Made by a program: the position numbers and the translations under genes. From contig SUVQ01000003.1 of the NCBI GenBank assembly GCA_015061905.1, positions 62,001 to 126,000 of the forward strand: a DNA stretch of 64,000 nucleotides, read 5' to 3'. This document shows positions 25,674-33,768 of the stretch, piece after piece (the first letter of the stretch is position 1; each line of letters begins with the position of its first letter). The DNA comes from Verrucomicrobiota bacterium (GTDB lineage Bacteria > Verrucomicrobiota > Verrucomicrobiia > Opitutales > UBA953). The notes under the pieces were generated by a model that saw nothing but the letters and a program-made list of their open reading frames with translations, was not told the DNA's origin and did not search any database.

Positions 25674-26804
25674 ATGGCTACGAAAAAAGCTCCTACGAAG
25701 AAGGTTGCGGCTGTTAAGAAACCCGCTCCCGCGAAAAAGGCTTGCACTAAAAAAGCCTGCGCCGCCAAGAAACCCGTTCCCGCGAAAAAAGCTGTAAGCG
25801 GTAAAAAGGTTCCCGTCGGTAGCGTAAAAGTTTACCACGAAAAAGACGCGTCGCTTGACGTCCTTAAAGGGAAAACCGTTGCAGTGCTCGGCTACGGCGC
25901 ACAAGGGCGCGCTCAGGCTCTTTGCATGCGCGACTCCGGCGTGAATGTTATCATCGGCGTGCGCGCGGGCAAATCTTTCAAGGCGGCGAAAGCGGACGGC
26001 TTTGAAGTAATGCCTGTCGATAAAGCTGCGAAAAAGGCAGACATTATCCACATCCTTCTTCCGGACGAAAAGCACAACGAAGTTTACGAAAAACAAATTA
26101 AGAAATTCGTTGCGCCGGGCAAAACGCTCTGCTGCTCGCACGGGTTCGCCTACGTCTTCAAAACCATCGTGCCGCCGGCGGATGTCGATGTCATCATGGT
26201 TGCGCCGAAAGGACCGGGAACGGAAGTCCGCCGCGTGTTTGAAGAAGGTTTCGGTTGTCCGGGGCTCGTCGCCGTGTTCCAGGACGCGACGGGAACGGCT
26301 CTGCAAACGGCACTCGCCATTGCCAAGGCGGAAGGTCTTACCCGCGGCGGCGTGCTCGAATGCACGATGGAGCAGGAAACCTACGAAGATCTTTTCGGCG
26401 AACAAAACGTGCTCTGCGGCGGTCTCGTCGACCTCATGAAATACGGTTTCGAAACGCTCACGGAAGCGGGCTATCCGCCGGAAATGGCGTATTTCGAATG
26501 CGTTCACGAAGCAAAACTCATCGTCGATATCATTTACAACAAGGGTATCGCGGCGATGAACGGCGTGATTTCCAATACGGCGGAATTCGGCGAATACTAC
26601 AACGGACCGAAAATTATCACGCCGGACGTGAAAAAGCGCATGAAAGAATCTCTCGAACGCATCCAGACCGGCAAATTCGCCAAGGATTGGCTCCGCGAAG
26701 CCGGAAAGGGCGCGCCGACGCTCGCCAAGAAGCGCGAACAGCTCGGCAAACACACCGTCGAAATCGTCGGTGCCGAAATTCGCAAGCTTTTCGAACGTAA
26801 ATAA
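25674..26804 (+). CDS. ilvC: Ketol-acid reductoisomerase with Lys/Ala-rich N-terminal tail
   Basis: NADPH-dependent isomeroreductase of branched-chain amino-acid synthesis. The core starts at about residue 47 (VKVYHEKDASLDVLKGKTVAVLGYGAQG, the class I beginning) and contains the Rossmann loop GYGAQGRAQ, KGPGTEVRRVFEEGFG and the metal-binding ETYEDLFGEQ. Before it are about 45 extra residues made of KKAP/KKA/KKP repeats, like the tails of histone-H1-like proteins. The extension is genuinely coding: the frame is open from the ATG at 25674 and no in-frame ATG, GTG or TTG lies next to the core. Total 376 residues against about 330 usual. It follows ilvN and ends in a strong terminator. Confidence 0.95.
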   Translation: MATKKAPTKKVAAVKKPAPAKKACTKKACAAKKPVPAKKAVSGKKVPVGSVKVYHEKDASLDVLKGKTVAVLGYGAQGRAQALCMRDSGVNVIIGVRAGKSFKAAKADGFEVMPVDKAAKKADIIHILLPDEKHNEVYEKQIKKFVAPGKTLCCSHGFAYVFKTIVPPADVDVIMVAPKGPGTEVRRVFEEGFGCPGLVAVFQDATGTALQTALAIAKAEGLTRGGVLECTMEQETYEDLFGEQNVLCGGLVDLMKYGFETLTEAGYPPEMAYFECVHEAKLIVDIIYNKGIAAMNGVISNTAEFGEYYNGPKIITPDVKKRMKESLERIQTGKFAKDWLREAGKGAPTLAKKREQLGKHTVEIVGAEIRKLFERK

Positions 26805-26830
26805 GCAAAAACGAAAAGCCTTCAGGCAAA

Positions 26831-26882
26831 AAAAGCGTTCCCGCACGGCAAAAGCCGTTTTCAGCGGGAACGCTTTTTTTTT
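26831..26882 (+). terminator. Terminator of ilvN-ilvC, inverted GGGAACG pair
   Basis: AAAGCGTTCCCGC pairs with GCGGGAACGCTTT around a loop that contains a second small stem (ACGGC/GCCGT), followed by a T-run. It may also act for the convergent ArsR-family gene. Confidence 0.9.
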
Positions 26883-26894
26883 GTATTTATTTGA

Positions 26895-27230
26895 CTATTT
26901 CAACGGATCTAAACCGAGCGCGCGTTCGTGTTTGCGGTGAAGCGTGTCGGCAACCACTTGAGCCGTTTCGGTGGCAATCCAATAGTAAACTTCCCGGGCT
27001 TCGCGCCGTGAAATAACGAGCCCGCTACGACGCATTTTATTGAGGTGAAACGAAACCGTCGCCTGCGAAAGCTTGGTTCTGCGGACGATTTCGCCGACGC
27101 GGGATTCGCCGTTTTCCCGCAGAAAATCGAGAATGCGTAAACGCTGCGGATGTCCGAGCACTTTTAAATGCTCGGCTGCTTCTTCCAAGAGTTCCTCAAA
27201 GGCGAACTCGTTCGGGATCGTTTTTTTCAT
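26895..27230 (-). CDS. ArsR-family winged-helix repressor
   Basis: A 111-residue regulator of ArsR/SmtB type. LKVLGHPQRLRILDFLREN near residue 23 is the family entry helix, VGEIVRRTKLSQATVSFHLNKMRRSGLV the DNA-recognition helix-turn-helix and ISRREAREVYYWIA the wing. The CxC metal-binding motif of ArsR/SmtB metal sensors is missing in the recognition region and there are no cysteines at all, so a metal ligand is unlikely. It is divergent from nrdD across a 340-base A+T-rich gap, the only place where an operator for it could lie nearby. The target is unknown. Confidence 0.85.
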   Translation of the reverse strand: MKKTIPNEFAFEELLEEAAEHLKVLGHPQRLRILDFLRENGESRVGEIVRRTKLSQATVSFHLNKMRRSGLVISRREAREVYYWIATETAQVVADTLHRKHERALGLDPLK

Positions 27231-27570
27231 ACGCAGACGTTCTTACCGTGAAAGCGGTTGTAGGCCGCGGGTTTTGTTTAAGAAAAGCTCTAAAAATCTG
27301 TATCGCTCAAATGCTCGGATTTTTATATCATATTTAATTATTTATATATTTAATTTTATTAATATGAGTCTCTTTTTCGGGGCGTTCCCGTCAAGCTCAA
27401 AATTAAAATTCAGGGAAAATCCGCATGAATAAACGCGCGCAAATTTGTGAATAAGTTTTTGTTGCGCGGCGGGAAGGCGAACGCAGTTTTTTTTCTCATT
27501 CGCCTCGTTTTTCGATAACGGGAACGTCGGCGAAATCCTCGTTTTTTAATTTAAAACCCATAGAAAACTC
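27231..27570. other. Gap between ArsR-family gene and nrdD
   Basis: No gene is visible. 27320-27365 is very A+T-rich (ATATTTAATTATTTATATAT), a plausible promoter or operator zone for the divergent pair. GGCGAA...TTCGCC (about 27476-27505) forms a hairpin followed by TCGTTTTT that could attenuate nrdD. Two GGGAACG words occur (about 27382 and 27521). Confidence 0.5.
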
Positions 27571-29778
27571 ATGATTCTTACAGTAGTCAAACGCGACGGC
27601 CGCAAGGTCGGATTTCACACGGATAAAATTGTCGGCGCCATTCAAAAGGCGATGCTTGCAACGGAGCAGGGCGAAGATATCGCGCTTGCGATGCAGATTG
27701 CGCAGCGTATCGCATATCACGGCGATGAATCGATGTCGGTTGAAGCGATTCAGGACCTCGTCGAAAACGAGCTGATGAAATCCGAGCGCAAAGATGTTGC
27801 GCGTAAATACATTGCGTATCGTGAGCAGCGCAACGTGGCTCGCAAGGCGAAAACGCGCGATATTTTCCTCGAAATCATCGAGGCAAAAGCGAACGACGTT
27901 ACCCGCGAGAACGCGAATATGAACGCAGACACGCCGGCGGGAATGATGATGAAGTTCGCGAGCGAAACGACGAAACCTTTCGTGGACGATTATTTGCTCA
28001 CGCCGGAAGTGAAGGAAGCCGTGCGCAAAGGCTACATTCACATTCACGACAAGGATTACTACCCGACGAAATCGCTCACCTGCGTGCAGCATCCGCTCGA
28101 TAAAATTTTGAACGGCGGCTTTTTTGCCGGGCACGGCGAGTCCCGTCCGGCGAAACGCATTGAAACGGCGAGCATTCTCGCGTGTATTTCGATGGAAACG
28201 GCGCAAAACGAAATGCACGGCGGGCAGGCGATCCCGGCGTTTGACTTTTATCTCGCGCCCTTTGTTCGCAAGAGCTACATCGAGGAAGTGAAGCAGCTCG
28301 AATCTTACACGGGTGAAGATCTTTCCCGCCTCTACAATGCGGAAATCAAAGATTATTTGCCGCGTCCTCTCAGTGCTTGCGAAGGCGACGAGCGCCTGAT
28401 GCAACATGCCATCAACCGCACGGTCGAGCGCGTTCATCAGGCGATGGAAGCGTTCGTCCACAACATGAACACGATTCATTCCCGCGGAGGAAATCAGGTC
28501 GTTTTCAGCTCGATTAACTACGGCACGGACACCTCGGCGGAAGGGCGTTGCATCATTCGCGAAATTCTTCTGACGACGGATCGCGGAGTCGGGAACGGCG
28601 CGACGGCAATTTTCCCGATTCAGATTTGGAAAAAGAAACGCGGCGTGAGCTATTTGCCGACGGATCGCAATTACGACCTTTACATGCTTGCCTGCAAAGT
28701 TTCCGCGCACCGCTTTTTCCCGAACTTCCTCAATCTCGACGCGACGTTCAATCAGCACGAAAAGTGGAAAGAAGACGATCCGCAACGCTACATTTACGAA
28801 ACGGCGACGATGGGTTGCCGCACGCGCGTTTTCGAAAACCGTTTCGGCGAAAAAACCTCCGTCGGGCGCGGGAACCTTTCGTTTACGACGATTAATCTTG
28901 TTCGTCTGGCGCTCGAAAGCCGCGACGCCGAAGACCAAAACCGCCGCATTACGATTTTCTTTGAAAAACTCAACTCCGTGCTCGATACGACGGCAAAACA
29001 GTTGCACGAACGCTTTGAATTTCAAAAAACGGCGTTGGCGAAGCAGTTCCCGTTGCTGATGTCCGCGCTTTGGGTCGGCTCGTCCGCGCTTTCCCCGAAC
29101 GACACCATCGAATCCGTCATCAACCAGGGCACACTCGGGATAGGCTTTATCGGTTTGGCGGAAGCACTCGTCGCACTCATCGGCAAGCATCACGGCGAAG
29201 ATCAGGAAGCGCAGGATCTCGGCTTACGCATCGTAACGCACATGCGCGACCGCGTGAACGGATACTGCGAGTTTTACAAGCACAACTACTCCGTGCTTGC
29301 AACGCCGGCGGAAGGTCTTTCCGGACGCTTTACGCGCATCGACCAAAAAGTTTACGGAAAAATCCCCGGCATCACCGATCGCGAATATTACACAAACTCC
29401 AACCACGTTCCCGTGTATTACAAGTGCTCGGCAACGCATAAGGCGAAAATCGAAGCTCCGTATCACGAACTCGCCCGCGGCGGACACATTTTCTATGTCG
29501 AAATCGACGGCGACGCGACGAAGAATCCGGAATCCATTTCATCCATCGTCGATTTGATGGATAAATACAACATCGGCTACGCGTCCGTGAACCACACGCG
29601 CAATCGTTGCATGGATTGCGGCGACGAAAATGTCGAAGAAAACTATTCGCAGTGCAAACTTTGCGGAAGTAAAAATATCGACACGATTCAGCGCATCACG
29701 GGCTATCTCGTCGGCACGACTTCGCGCTGGAACAACGCTAAGCTTGCCGAACTCCGCGACCGCGTTCAGCACGATTAA
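27571..29778 (+). CDS. nrdD: Anaerobic ribonucleoside-triphosphate reductase
   Basis: Class III reductase that makes dNTPs without oxygen using a glycyl radical. The 735 residues include an N-terminal ATP cone (VVKRDGRKVGFHTDKIVGAI), the catalytic barrel, a C-terminal four-cysteine zinc site (NRCMDCGDENVEENYSQCKLCG) and the radical loop RITGYLVGTTSRWNNAK (glycine in GYL). It implies that the organism can grow, or at least replicate, anaerobically. nrdG follows after 58 bases, with a hairpin in between that resembles a terminator and may tune the ratio of the two proteins. Confidence 0.96.
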   Translation: MILTVVKRDGRKVGFHTDKIVGAIQKAMLATEQGEDIALAMQIAQRIAYHGDESMSVEAIQDLVENELMKSERKDVARKYIAYREQRNVARKAKTRDIFLEIIEAKANDVTRENANMNADTPAGMMMKFASETTKPFVDDYLLTPEVKEAVRKGYIHIHDKDYYPTKSLTCVQHPLDKILNGGFFAGHGESRPAKRIETASILACISMETAQNEMHGGQAIPAFDFYLAPFVRKSYIEEVKQLESYTGEDLSRLYNAEIKDYLPRPLSACEGDERLMQHAINRTVERVHQAMEAFVHNMNTIHSRGGNQVVFSSINYGTDTSAEGRCIIREILLTTDRGVGNGATAIFPIQIWKKKRGVSYLPTDRNYDLYMLACKVSAHRFFPNFLNLDATFNQHEKWKEDDPQRYIYETATMGCRTRVFENRFGEKTSVGRGNLSFTTINLVRLALESRDAEDQNRRITIFFEKLNSVLDTTAKQLHERFEFQKTALAKQFPLLMSALWVGSSALSPNDTIESVINQGTLGIGFIGLAEALVALIGKHHGEDQEAQDLGLRIVTHMRDRVNGYCEFYKHNYSVLATPAEGLSGRFTRIDQKVYGKIPGITDREYYTNSNHVPVYYKCSATHKAKIEAPYHELARGGHIFYVEIDGDATKNPESISSIVDLMDKYNIGYASVNHTRNRCMDCGDENVEENYSQCKLCGSKNIDTIQRITGYLVGTTSRWNNAKLAELRDRVQHD

Positions 29779-29781
29779 CAA

Positions 29782-29825
29782 AAACGGGAGAAGCGGCAGG
29801 ATTGTCGCTTCTCCCGTCTTTTTTT
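29782..29825 (+). terminator. Terminator-like hairpin between nrdD and nrdG
   Basis: ACGGGAGAAGCG and CGCTTCTCCCGT form a 12-bp stem followed by CTTTTTTT. nrdG begins 12 bases later, so either partial read-through or a separate nrdG promoter is needed. Confidence 0.85.
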
Positions 29826-29836
29826 GAGATGAAACA

Positions 29837-30364
29837 ATGAAAATTCGTGTTCTTCGTATCGTTCCCGACACGATTGTGGACGGTCCCGGGCTTCGCACCA
29901 GCATTTATTGCGCCGGATGCGCACACCATTGCCCGGGTTGCCACAATCCGCAAACATGGGATTTTGCCGCGGGAACGCCGATGACGCCGCAGGAAATTTC
30001 GGATGCCGTTATGGCGGAATCTCCGGATTCGGGCATCACGTTTACGGGCGGTGATCCGCTTTATCAGGCGGAAGCCTTTGCGGAATTGGCAAAACTTATC
30101 AAAACCGCGTTCCCGCAAAAAACGATTTGGTGCTACACCGGATTTCTCTTCGAGGAAATTTTCGCCGACGAAAAAATGAAAAAATTGCTTCCGTGGCTCG
30201 ACGTGCTTGTCGACGGACCTTTTGTCATGGCTTTGCGCGATACGAAAAATCTGCGTTTTCGCGGCTCGTCCAATCAGCGCCTCGTCGACGTTCCCGCGTC
30301 GCTCCGCGCCGGACGTGTTGTCGAATGGGAATCCGGGAGCGGGGCGGCACCGTTCGCCAAATAG
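29837..30364 (+). CDS. nrdG: Anaerobic ribonucleotide reductase activating protein (radical SAM)
   Basis: Radical-SAM activase that forms the glycyl radical on NrdD. The 175 residues carry YCAGCAHHCPGCHNPQTWDF with the CxxxCxxC [4Fe-4S] ligands near residues 31-38, and FTGGDPLYQAEAFAELAK near 70, which is the SAM-binding GGDP motif. IWCYTGFLFEEIF and DVLVDGPFVMALRDTKNLRFRGSSNQR are typical of the family. It is directly downstream of nrdD. Confidence 0.96.
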   Translation: MKIRVLRIVPDTIVDGPGLRTSIYCAGCAHHCPGCHNPQTWDFAAGTPMTPQEISDAVMAESPDSGITFTGGDPLYQAEAFAELAKLIKTAFPQKTIWCYTGFLFEEIFADEKMKKLLPWLDVLVDGPFVMALRDTKNLRFRGSSNQRLVDVPASLRAGRVVEWESGSGAAPFAK

Positions 30365-30440
30365 TCTTTAAAACTTTTTTTTTCAAAAAAAAGCTTGTCG
30401 AGCCCCCGGAAAAAGTTCATCTTCTCCGAACATTCTTTTT

Positions 30441-30515
<75 letters not shown>

Positions 30516-30519
30516 CTTT

Positions 30520-30552
30520 CAAGACCCGCAGAAATGCGGGTCTTTTCTTTTT
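30520..30552 (+). terminator. Terminator of tRNA-Lys
   Basis: AAGACCCGCA and TGCGGGTCTT form the stem around GAAA, followed by TTCTTTTTTC. Confidence 0.9.
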
Positions 30553-30590
30553 TCTTGAACTGTTTTAGTGAATAAACGTTAAACTCACCT

Positions 30591-30917
30591 ATGAAGCAAA
30601 AAACATTCCTGAAACGTCTCGTTCTCGTTGCCTGCTTGTTTTCCGTGCTCGTAATCCCGTCTGCACTCGCGGCGAAAAAGGGTGTTCCGTTTGAAGGCGT
30701 TTACGGGCGGATCCGGTTTGTGGATTCGTTTGCCGATTACGACGTGAAGATTGTCGAGCATCACGAGGATTTGCGCGTCCAACTTGTGGAACGTTTTCCG
30801 GACAGTTGCGGGAAATGGCAAATCGTGGACCGCTTTCCCGATTACAAAATTCGCATTGTGGATGCACATCCGGATTTTACGATTCGTTACGTCAACAGTT
30901 TTCCCGGCGTAAATTAA
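30591..30917 (+). CDS. Small secreted protein of short FPDY-type repeats
   Basis: A 108-residue protein with a signal peptide (MKQKTFLKRLVLVACLFSVLVIPSALA). The rest is built from degenerate 9-12-residue units of the form [IV]-x-x-V-x-x-F-P-D-[YF]-x-[IV]: RIRFVDSFADYDVKIV, RVQLVERFPDS, WQIVDRFPDYKIRIV, DAHPDFTIRYVNSFPG. Such units probably form a small beta-solenoid or beta-sheet stack. I remember similar short proteins in other phyla but know no function. One cysteine remains in the mature part. It has its own start after tRNA-Lys and no clear partner gene. Confidence 0.75.
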   Translation: MKQKTFLKRLVLVACLFSVLVIPSALAAKKGVPFEGVYGRIRFVDSFADYDVKIVEHHEDLRVQLVERFPDSCGKWQIVDRFPDYKIRIVDAHPDFTIRYVNSFPGVN

Positions 30918-31164
30918 TAGTCGGTGTTAAAGCTCATTTTTAATCCGCCGCCGTCGAGCGTGAACGCTACGGTTTTCACTCGCCAAGCTCGGGAGAATAT
31001 CCGCGCGCGGAAACGGGAGCCCCGCGTTGCGGAATGCGAAATTTTTGCCCGCGGGAACGCGCCTTTCCGGAATCGTTCCCGCGGTTTAATACGGATTTTA
31101 GTGTTTGGAAAAAATTCATTGTTTTTAATTTACTTTTTAGAAATTAGTTTCTATTTTCGGAATT

Positions 31165-31446
31165 ATGATTGAAAGCTTTGCAGACAAAGACACTGCACGG
31201 ATTTTTGCGCGGGAACGCGTAAAGCGGTTTTCTCCGGAAATCCTCGAAAGAGCTCGGAAAAAGTTGGTTTTGATTGCAACGGCGCAGACGCTTTCGTTTT
31301 TAAGAATGCCGCCTTCAAATCGGCTTGAGGCTTTGCACGGAGATCGCGACGGGTTCTTTTCGATTCGCGTAAACAATCAATGGAGAATCGTTTTCCGTTT
31401 TCAAAACGGGAACGCTTATGACGTAGAGCTTTGTGATTACCACTAA
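31165..31446 (+). CDS. higB: Type II toxin, RelE/HigB family
   Basis: A 93-residue HigB-like protein of the RelE fold. NRLEALHGDRDGFFSIRVNNQWRIVFRF is the conserved core: the paired strands with RVNNQWRI and the arginine expected in the mRNA-cleavage site. Members cut ribosome-bound mRNA when their antitoxin is lost. The higA antitoxin gene begins 19 bases downstream, in the toxin-first order typical of higBA. Three GGGAACG words fall in the pair (about 31210, 31409 and 31656), so the module is not compositionally foreign. The leader before the ATG is A+T-rich. Confidence 0.9.
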   Translation: MIESFADKDTARIFARERVKRFSPEILERARKKLVLIATAQTLSFLRMPPSNRLEALHGDRDGFFSIRVNNQWRIVFRFQNGNAYDVELCDYH

Positions 31447-31465
31447 ACCCGAAGGAGAAATCATC

Positions 31466-31780
31466 ATGAATAAAAACAAAATCTTTGCCCCGTATCACCC
31501 GGGTGAACTGCTTCGCGAAACGCTTGAAGAATTGGGCGTCTCGCAATATCGATTTGCCAAAATTACGGGAATCTCGCCGGCCGTGCTTTGCGGTATCTGC
31601 AAAGGTAAACGAAGCGTTTCCGCTGATTCTGCGATACGGATTGCCCGTGCGTTGGGAACGGACGCGCAAAGTTGGCTCAACATGCAGGCGTTTTACGACC
31701 TCGAAGTTGTCGAAGCCGAAAAGCACGAGACTTTCGACAAGATTGCCGTTATTCCGCAAGCGGCGGCACTCGCTGTCTGA
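31466..31780 (+). CDS. higA: Antitoxin of HigA family (XRE helix-turn-helix)
   Basis: A 104-residue antitoxin. PYHPGELLRETLEELGVSQYRFAKITGIS near residues 8-36 is the family's hallmark, and CKGKRSVSADSAIRIARALGTDAQSWLNMQ completes the HTH domain. It neutralises HigB and represses the pair's promoter. The start at 31466 is supported by a good ribosome-binding site (GAAGGAG, 31451-31457), one of few in the window; a longer frame from 31433 overlaps higB. A degraded stretch follows. Confidence 0.92.
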   Translation: MNKNKIFAPYHPGELLRETLEELGVSQYRFAKITGISPAVLCGICKGKRSVSADSAIRIARALGTDAQSWLNMQAFYDLEVVEAEKHETFDKIAVIPQAAALAV

Positions 31781-32464
31781 AGTAGCCTTGTTCATCGCTT
31801 TACAAAAAGAACTTCACGTCTTGCGGGGTGCCGCGCTCCGCCGCTTTTTCGGCGGCAACGCGTTTGCGCCAATATTGGAGCAGGTCGAGCAATTCCGTTG
31901 CGGAATAGCGGTTGATGCGGCGGTTGTTGATTTGGTAGCTTTTCACCGTAGGATCTGCCGAGCCGGAAAGTGCTTTTTCGAGCATTGCGACGGTTTTTTC
32001 CGCCACGCTACGCCGTTCCCGCAAAAGAGAAAACGGATTCTGCTATACGCAGAAAAATCGAAGCCTTATCCCGGTCCGGAGGATTTATCCACAGAAATGA
32101 CTGTTTGGGGGATGTTCCTTGCTCTCCTGCTCATCTGTGTGTGCACAACCAAATTTCGTCTTTCGAGTTTCCCGTTTATGAAAACGCAGTGGCTAACACA
32201 ACGCCCGTTGGCTCGTTGCGTTGTTCTTCTCATAGAGCTTGCGGTTGTGGCATATGCCTTTGTTTTCATAACGCTGTTTTCTCTTTTCTTCACAATAACC
32301 GTGACGGCGAACAGGTCGCCCGCTTTCGGTTCCCGCAGGGAAACCTGCGTAATTTGTGCGCCCGTGTCCGGGCTTTTCCCTTTTGTGAATAGAATTTCCG
32401 AATAAAACCTTGAAAGCGGGAGCGCAAAATCATTTCCTTTTTCCTAAAGGATTTTTTTTTCTGA
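31781..32464. other. Gene-poor stretch downstream of higBA, possibly decayed phage DNA
   Basis: No intact gene is convincing. On the minus strand 31800-32024 (TTG start, 74 codons: ...VKSYQINNRRINRYSATELLDLLQYWRKRV...) looks like the small gpW-like head-tail joining proteins of phages. Further up, also on the minus strand, about 32290-32420 reads ILFTKGKSPDTGAQ then ITQVSLREPKAGDLFAV, reminiscent of phage tail-assembly chaperones, before the frame degenerates. Both likenesses are from memory and weak. The stretch sits between a toxin-antitoxin pair and exbB, which would fit a prophage scar. Confidence 0.35.
31800..32024 (-). pseudogene. Possible gpW-like phage head-tail joining remnant
   Basis: A 74-codon open frame with a TTG start and no ATG; the frame is closed by a stop seven codons upstream of that TTG. 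The middle (YQINNRRINRYSATELLDLLQYWRKRVAAEKAA) has the strand-plus-helix layout of small phage joining proteins. There are no phage genes beside it. It could be a chance frame, or an intact but unrecognised small gene. Confidence 0.3.
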
Positions 32465-33301
32465 ATGTTAAATAACGCGTTTGTTTTTTTTGCGAGTTCC
32501 CGCCCGCTGATGTGGTATTGGGAACAGTGCGACACGGCGGCAAAAATTGTCGTCGGGATTCTCGGCATTTGCTCGATTTGGTCGTTTTCGACGATTTTGC
32601 AAAAATTTGTCGATTTGCGTGCATTGCGCAAAGAAAATTTGGCGTTTGAAGCCCAGCTTCACCGCGAGGAAAAGTTAACGGAAATCGGCACGCTTCCTTC
32701 TGCGGGAACGGTTTCGCCGTATGCGCAGGTTCTGGATTCGGCGTTGCGCGCACTGCGTCAGCACCGGGGAAAAATAACGGGCGAGAGCGATGTGCGCGTT
32801 TGCATGGGACACGTGGAAAATTCCGTTCAGCGTGCAATCGGGCGCGTGACGGCTCGCTACGAAAAAGGTATGATTCCGCTGAGCACGTTTATTTCCGGGG
32901 GACCGTTTCTCGGGCTTCTCGGAACGGTTTGGGGAGTGATGGTAACTTTTGGCGCGCTGACGGAAAAAGCGTCCATCGCAGAGCTCGCGCCCGGCGTTTC
33001 CGGAGCCTTGGTGGCGACGACTGCCGGCTTGCTTTTGGCGATTCCGGCGTCCTTCGCCTACAATTGGGTTTTGGGGCAAACGCGCCAGCTCGGCACGGAG
33101 TTGGACAATTTTGCTTCCGCCGTTGCGGATCAAATTGAAATCGAGCTTCTGGAGGAACTTCGCGAACAACAGAAAAATTCGGAAAGCGTTCCCGCTTCCG
33201 CCGGTGTGCCTGGAAGCAATCCGTTTTTGCGCGAGGATACGGAAAATGATTTTGCACCCGAAAAGGGAACTCTTCCGCGTTCCCGTCCTTCGTGGGAATA
33301 A
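32465..33301 (+). CDS. exbB: MotA/TolQ/ExbB proton channel family protein
   Basis: Inner-membrane proton-channel subunit of a TonB (or Tol) energy-coupling complex. The 278 residues have three membrane helices: about 22-42 (KIVVGILGICSIWSFSTIL), about 138-160 (PLSTFISGGPFLGLLGTVWGVMVT) and about 178-200 (GALVATTAGLLLAIPASFAYNWVL). FLGLLGTVWGVM and the following Thr/Ala-rich helix are family signatures. exbD follows after 23 bases and a TonB-like gene overlaps exbD, making one operon. The C-terminal 40 residues are acidic and probably disordered. Confidence 0.9.
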   Translation: MLNNAFVFFASSRPLMWYWEQCDTAAKIVVGILGICSIWSFSTILQKFVDLRALRKENLAFEAQLHREEKLTEIGTLPSAGTVSPYAQVLDSALRALRQHRGKITGESDVRVCMGHVENSVQRAIGRVTARYEKGMIPLSTFISGGPFLGLLGTVWGVMVTFGALTEKASIAELAPGVSGALVATTAGLLLAIPASFAYNWVLGQTRQLGTELDNFASAVADQIEIELLEELREQQKNSESVPASAGVPGSNPFLREDTENDFAPEKGTLPRSRPSWE

Positions 33302-33324
33302 TTTGAGAAAAAGGAGTTTCCCTG

Positions 33325-33768
33325 ATGGCGCGCAATTTTTCAAGACGGCACAAAATGACGCCGATGTCGGAGATTAACGTAACTCCGCTTCTCGATTTAT
33401 GCTTTTGTCTGCTGATTATTTTCATGATTGCGACGCCCGTTTTGGAGCAAACGACGAAGATTGAGTTGCCCGTCGCCTCCGAGAAAACCGGTGCTCCCGC
33501 TTCTACGGAGACAAAATACCGCTTCGTCGCCATCGATCGCCACGGCGCATATCATCTCGACGACTCCGCCGTTTCGCCGGAAATCTTGCTCGGCGCATTT
33601 GCCGATATCGCCGCGCTCCCGTCGGACGAACAGCCCATCGTGCGCATTCGCGCGGACGGTCAGCTCGAATATCAGAAAGTGGTCGCCGTTTTTGATATGG
33701 CGAAAAAACAAGGGCTGACGAAGGTCGCCATCGACACGGAGGTGGACCAAGGAGGCTTGGGAAAATGA
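33325..33768 (+). CDS. exbD: ExbD/TolR family biopolymer transport protein
   Basis: A 147-residue partner of ExbB. One N-terminal helix follows the signature MTPMSEINVTPLLDLCFCLLIIFMI (residues 11-35); the conserved Asp (LLD) near residue 24 carries protons. The periplasmic part (PIVRIRADGQLEYQKVVAVFDMAKKQGL) is typical. An AAGGAG ribosome-binding site precedes the gene, and its last four bases (ATGA) overlap the start of the next gene. Confidence 0.93.
   Translation: MARNFSRRHKMTPMSEINVTPLLDLCFCLLIIFMIATPVLEQTTKIELPVASEKTGAPASTETKYRFVAIDRHGAYHLDDSAVSPEILLGAFADIAALPSDEQPIVRIRADGQLEYQKVVAVFDMAKKQGLTKVAIDTEVDQGGLGK

Noticed and set aside
30914-31120. Possible small minus-strand gene ending ...TVAFTLDGGGLKMSFNTDY.
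   Set aside because: The last 20 residues look protein-like, but upstream the frame becomes Arg-rich with no good start; its stop overlaps the end of the FPDY-repeat gene. Possibly a decayed gene, not supportable.
30924-31172. Plus-strand frame of 82 codons after the FPDY-repeat gene.
   Set aside because: No ribosome-binding site, no domain, runs into the higB leader; GGGAACG words account for part of its codons.
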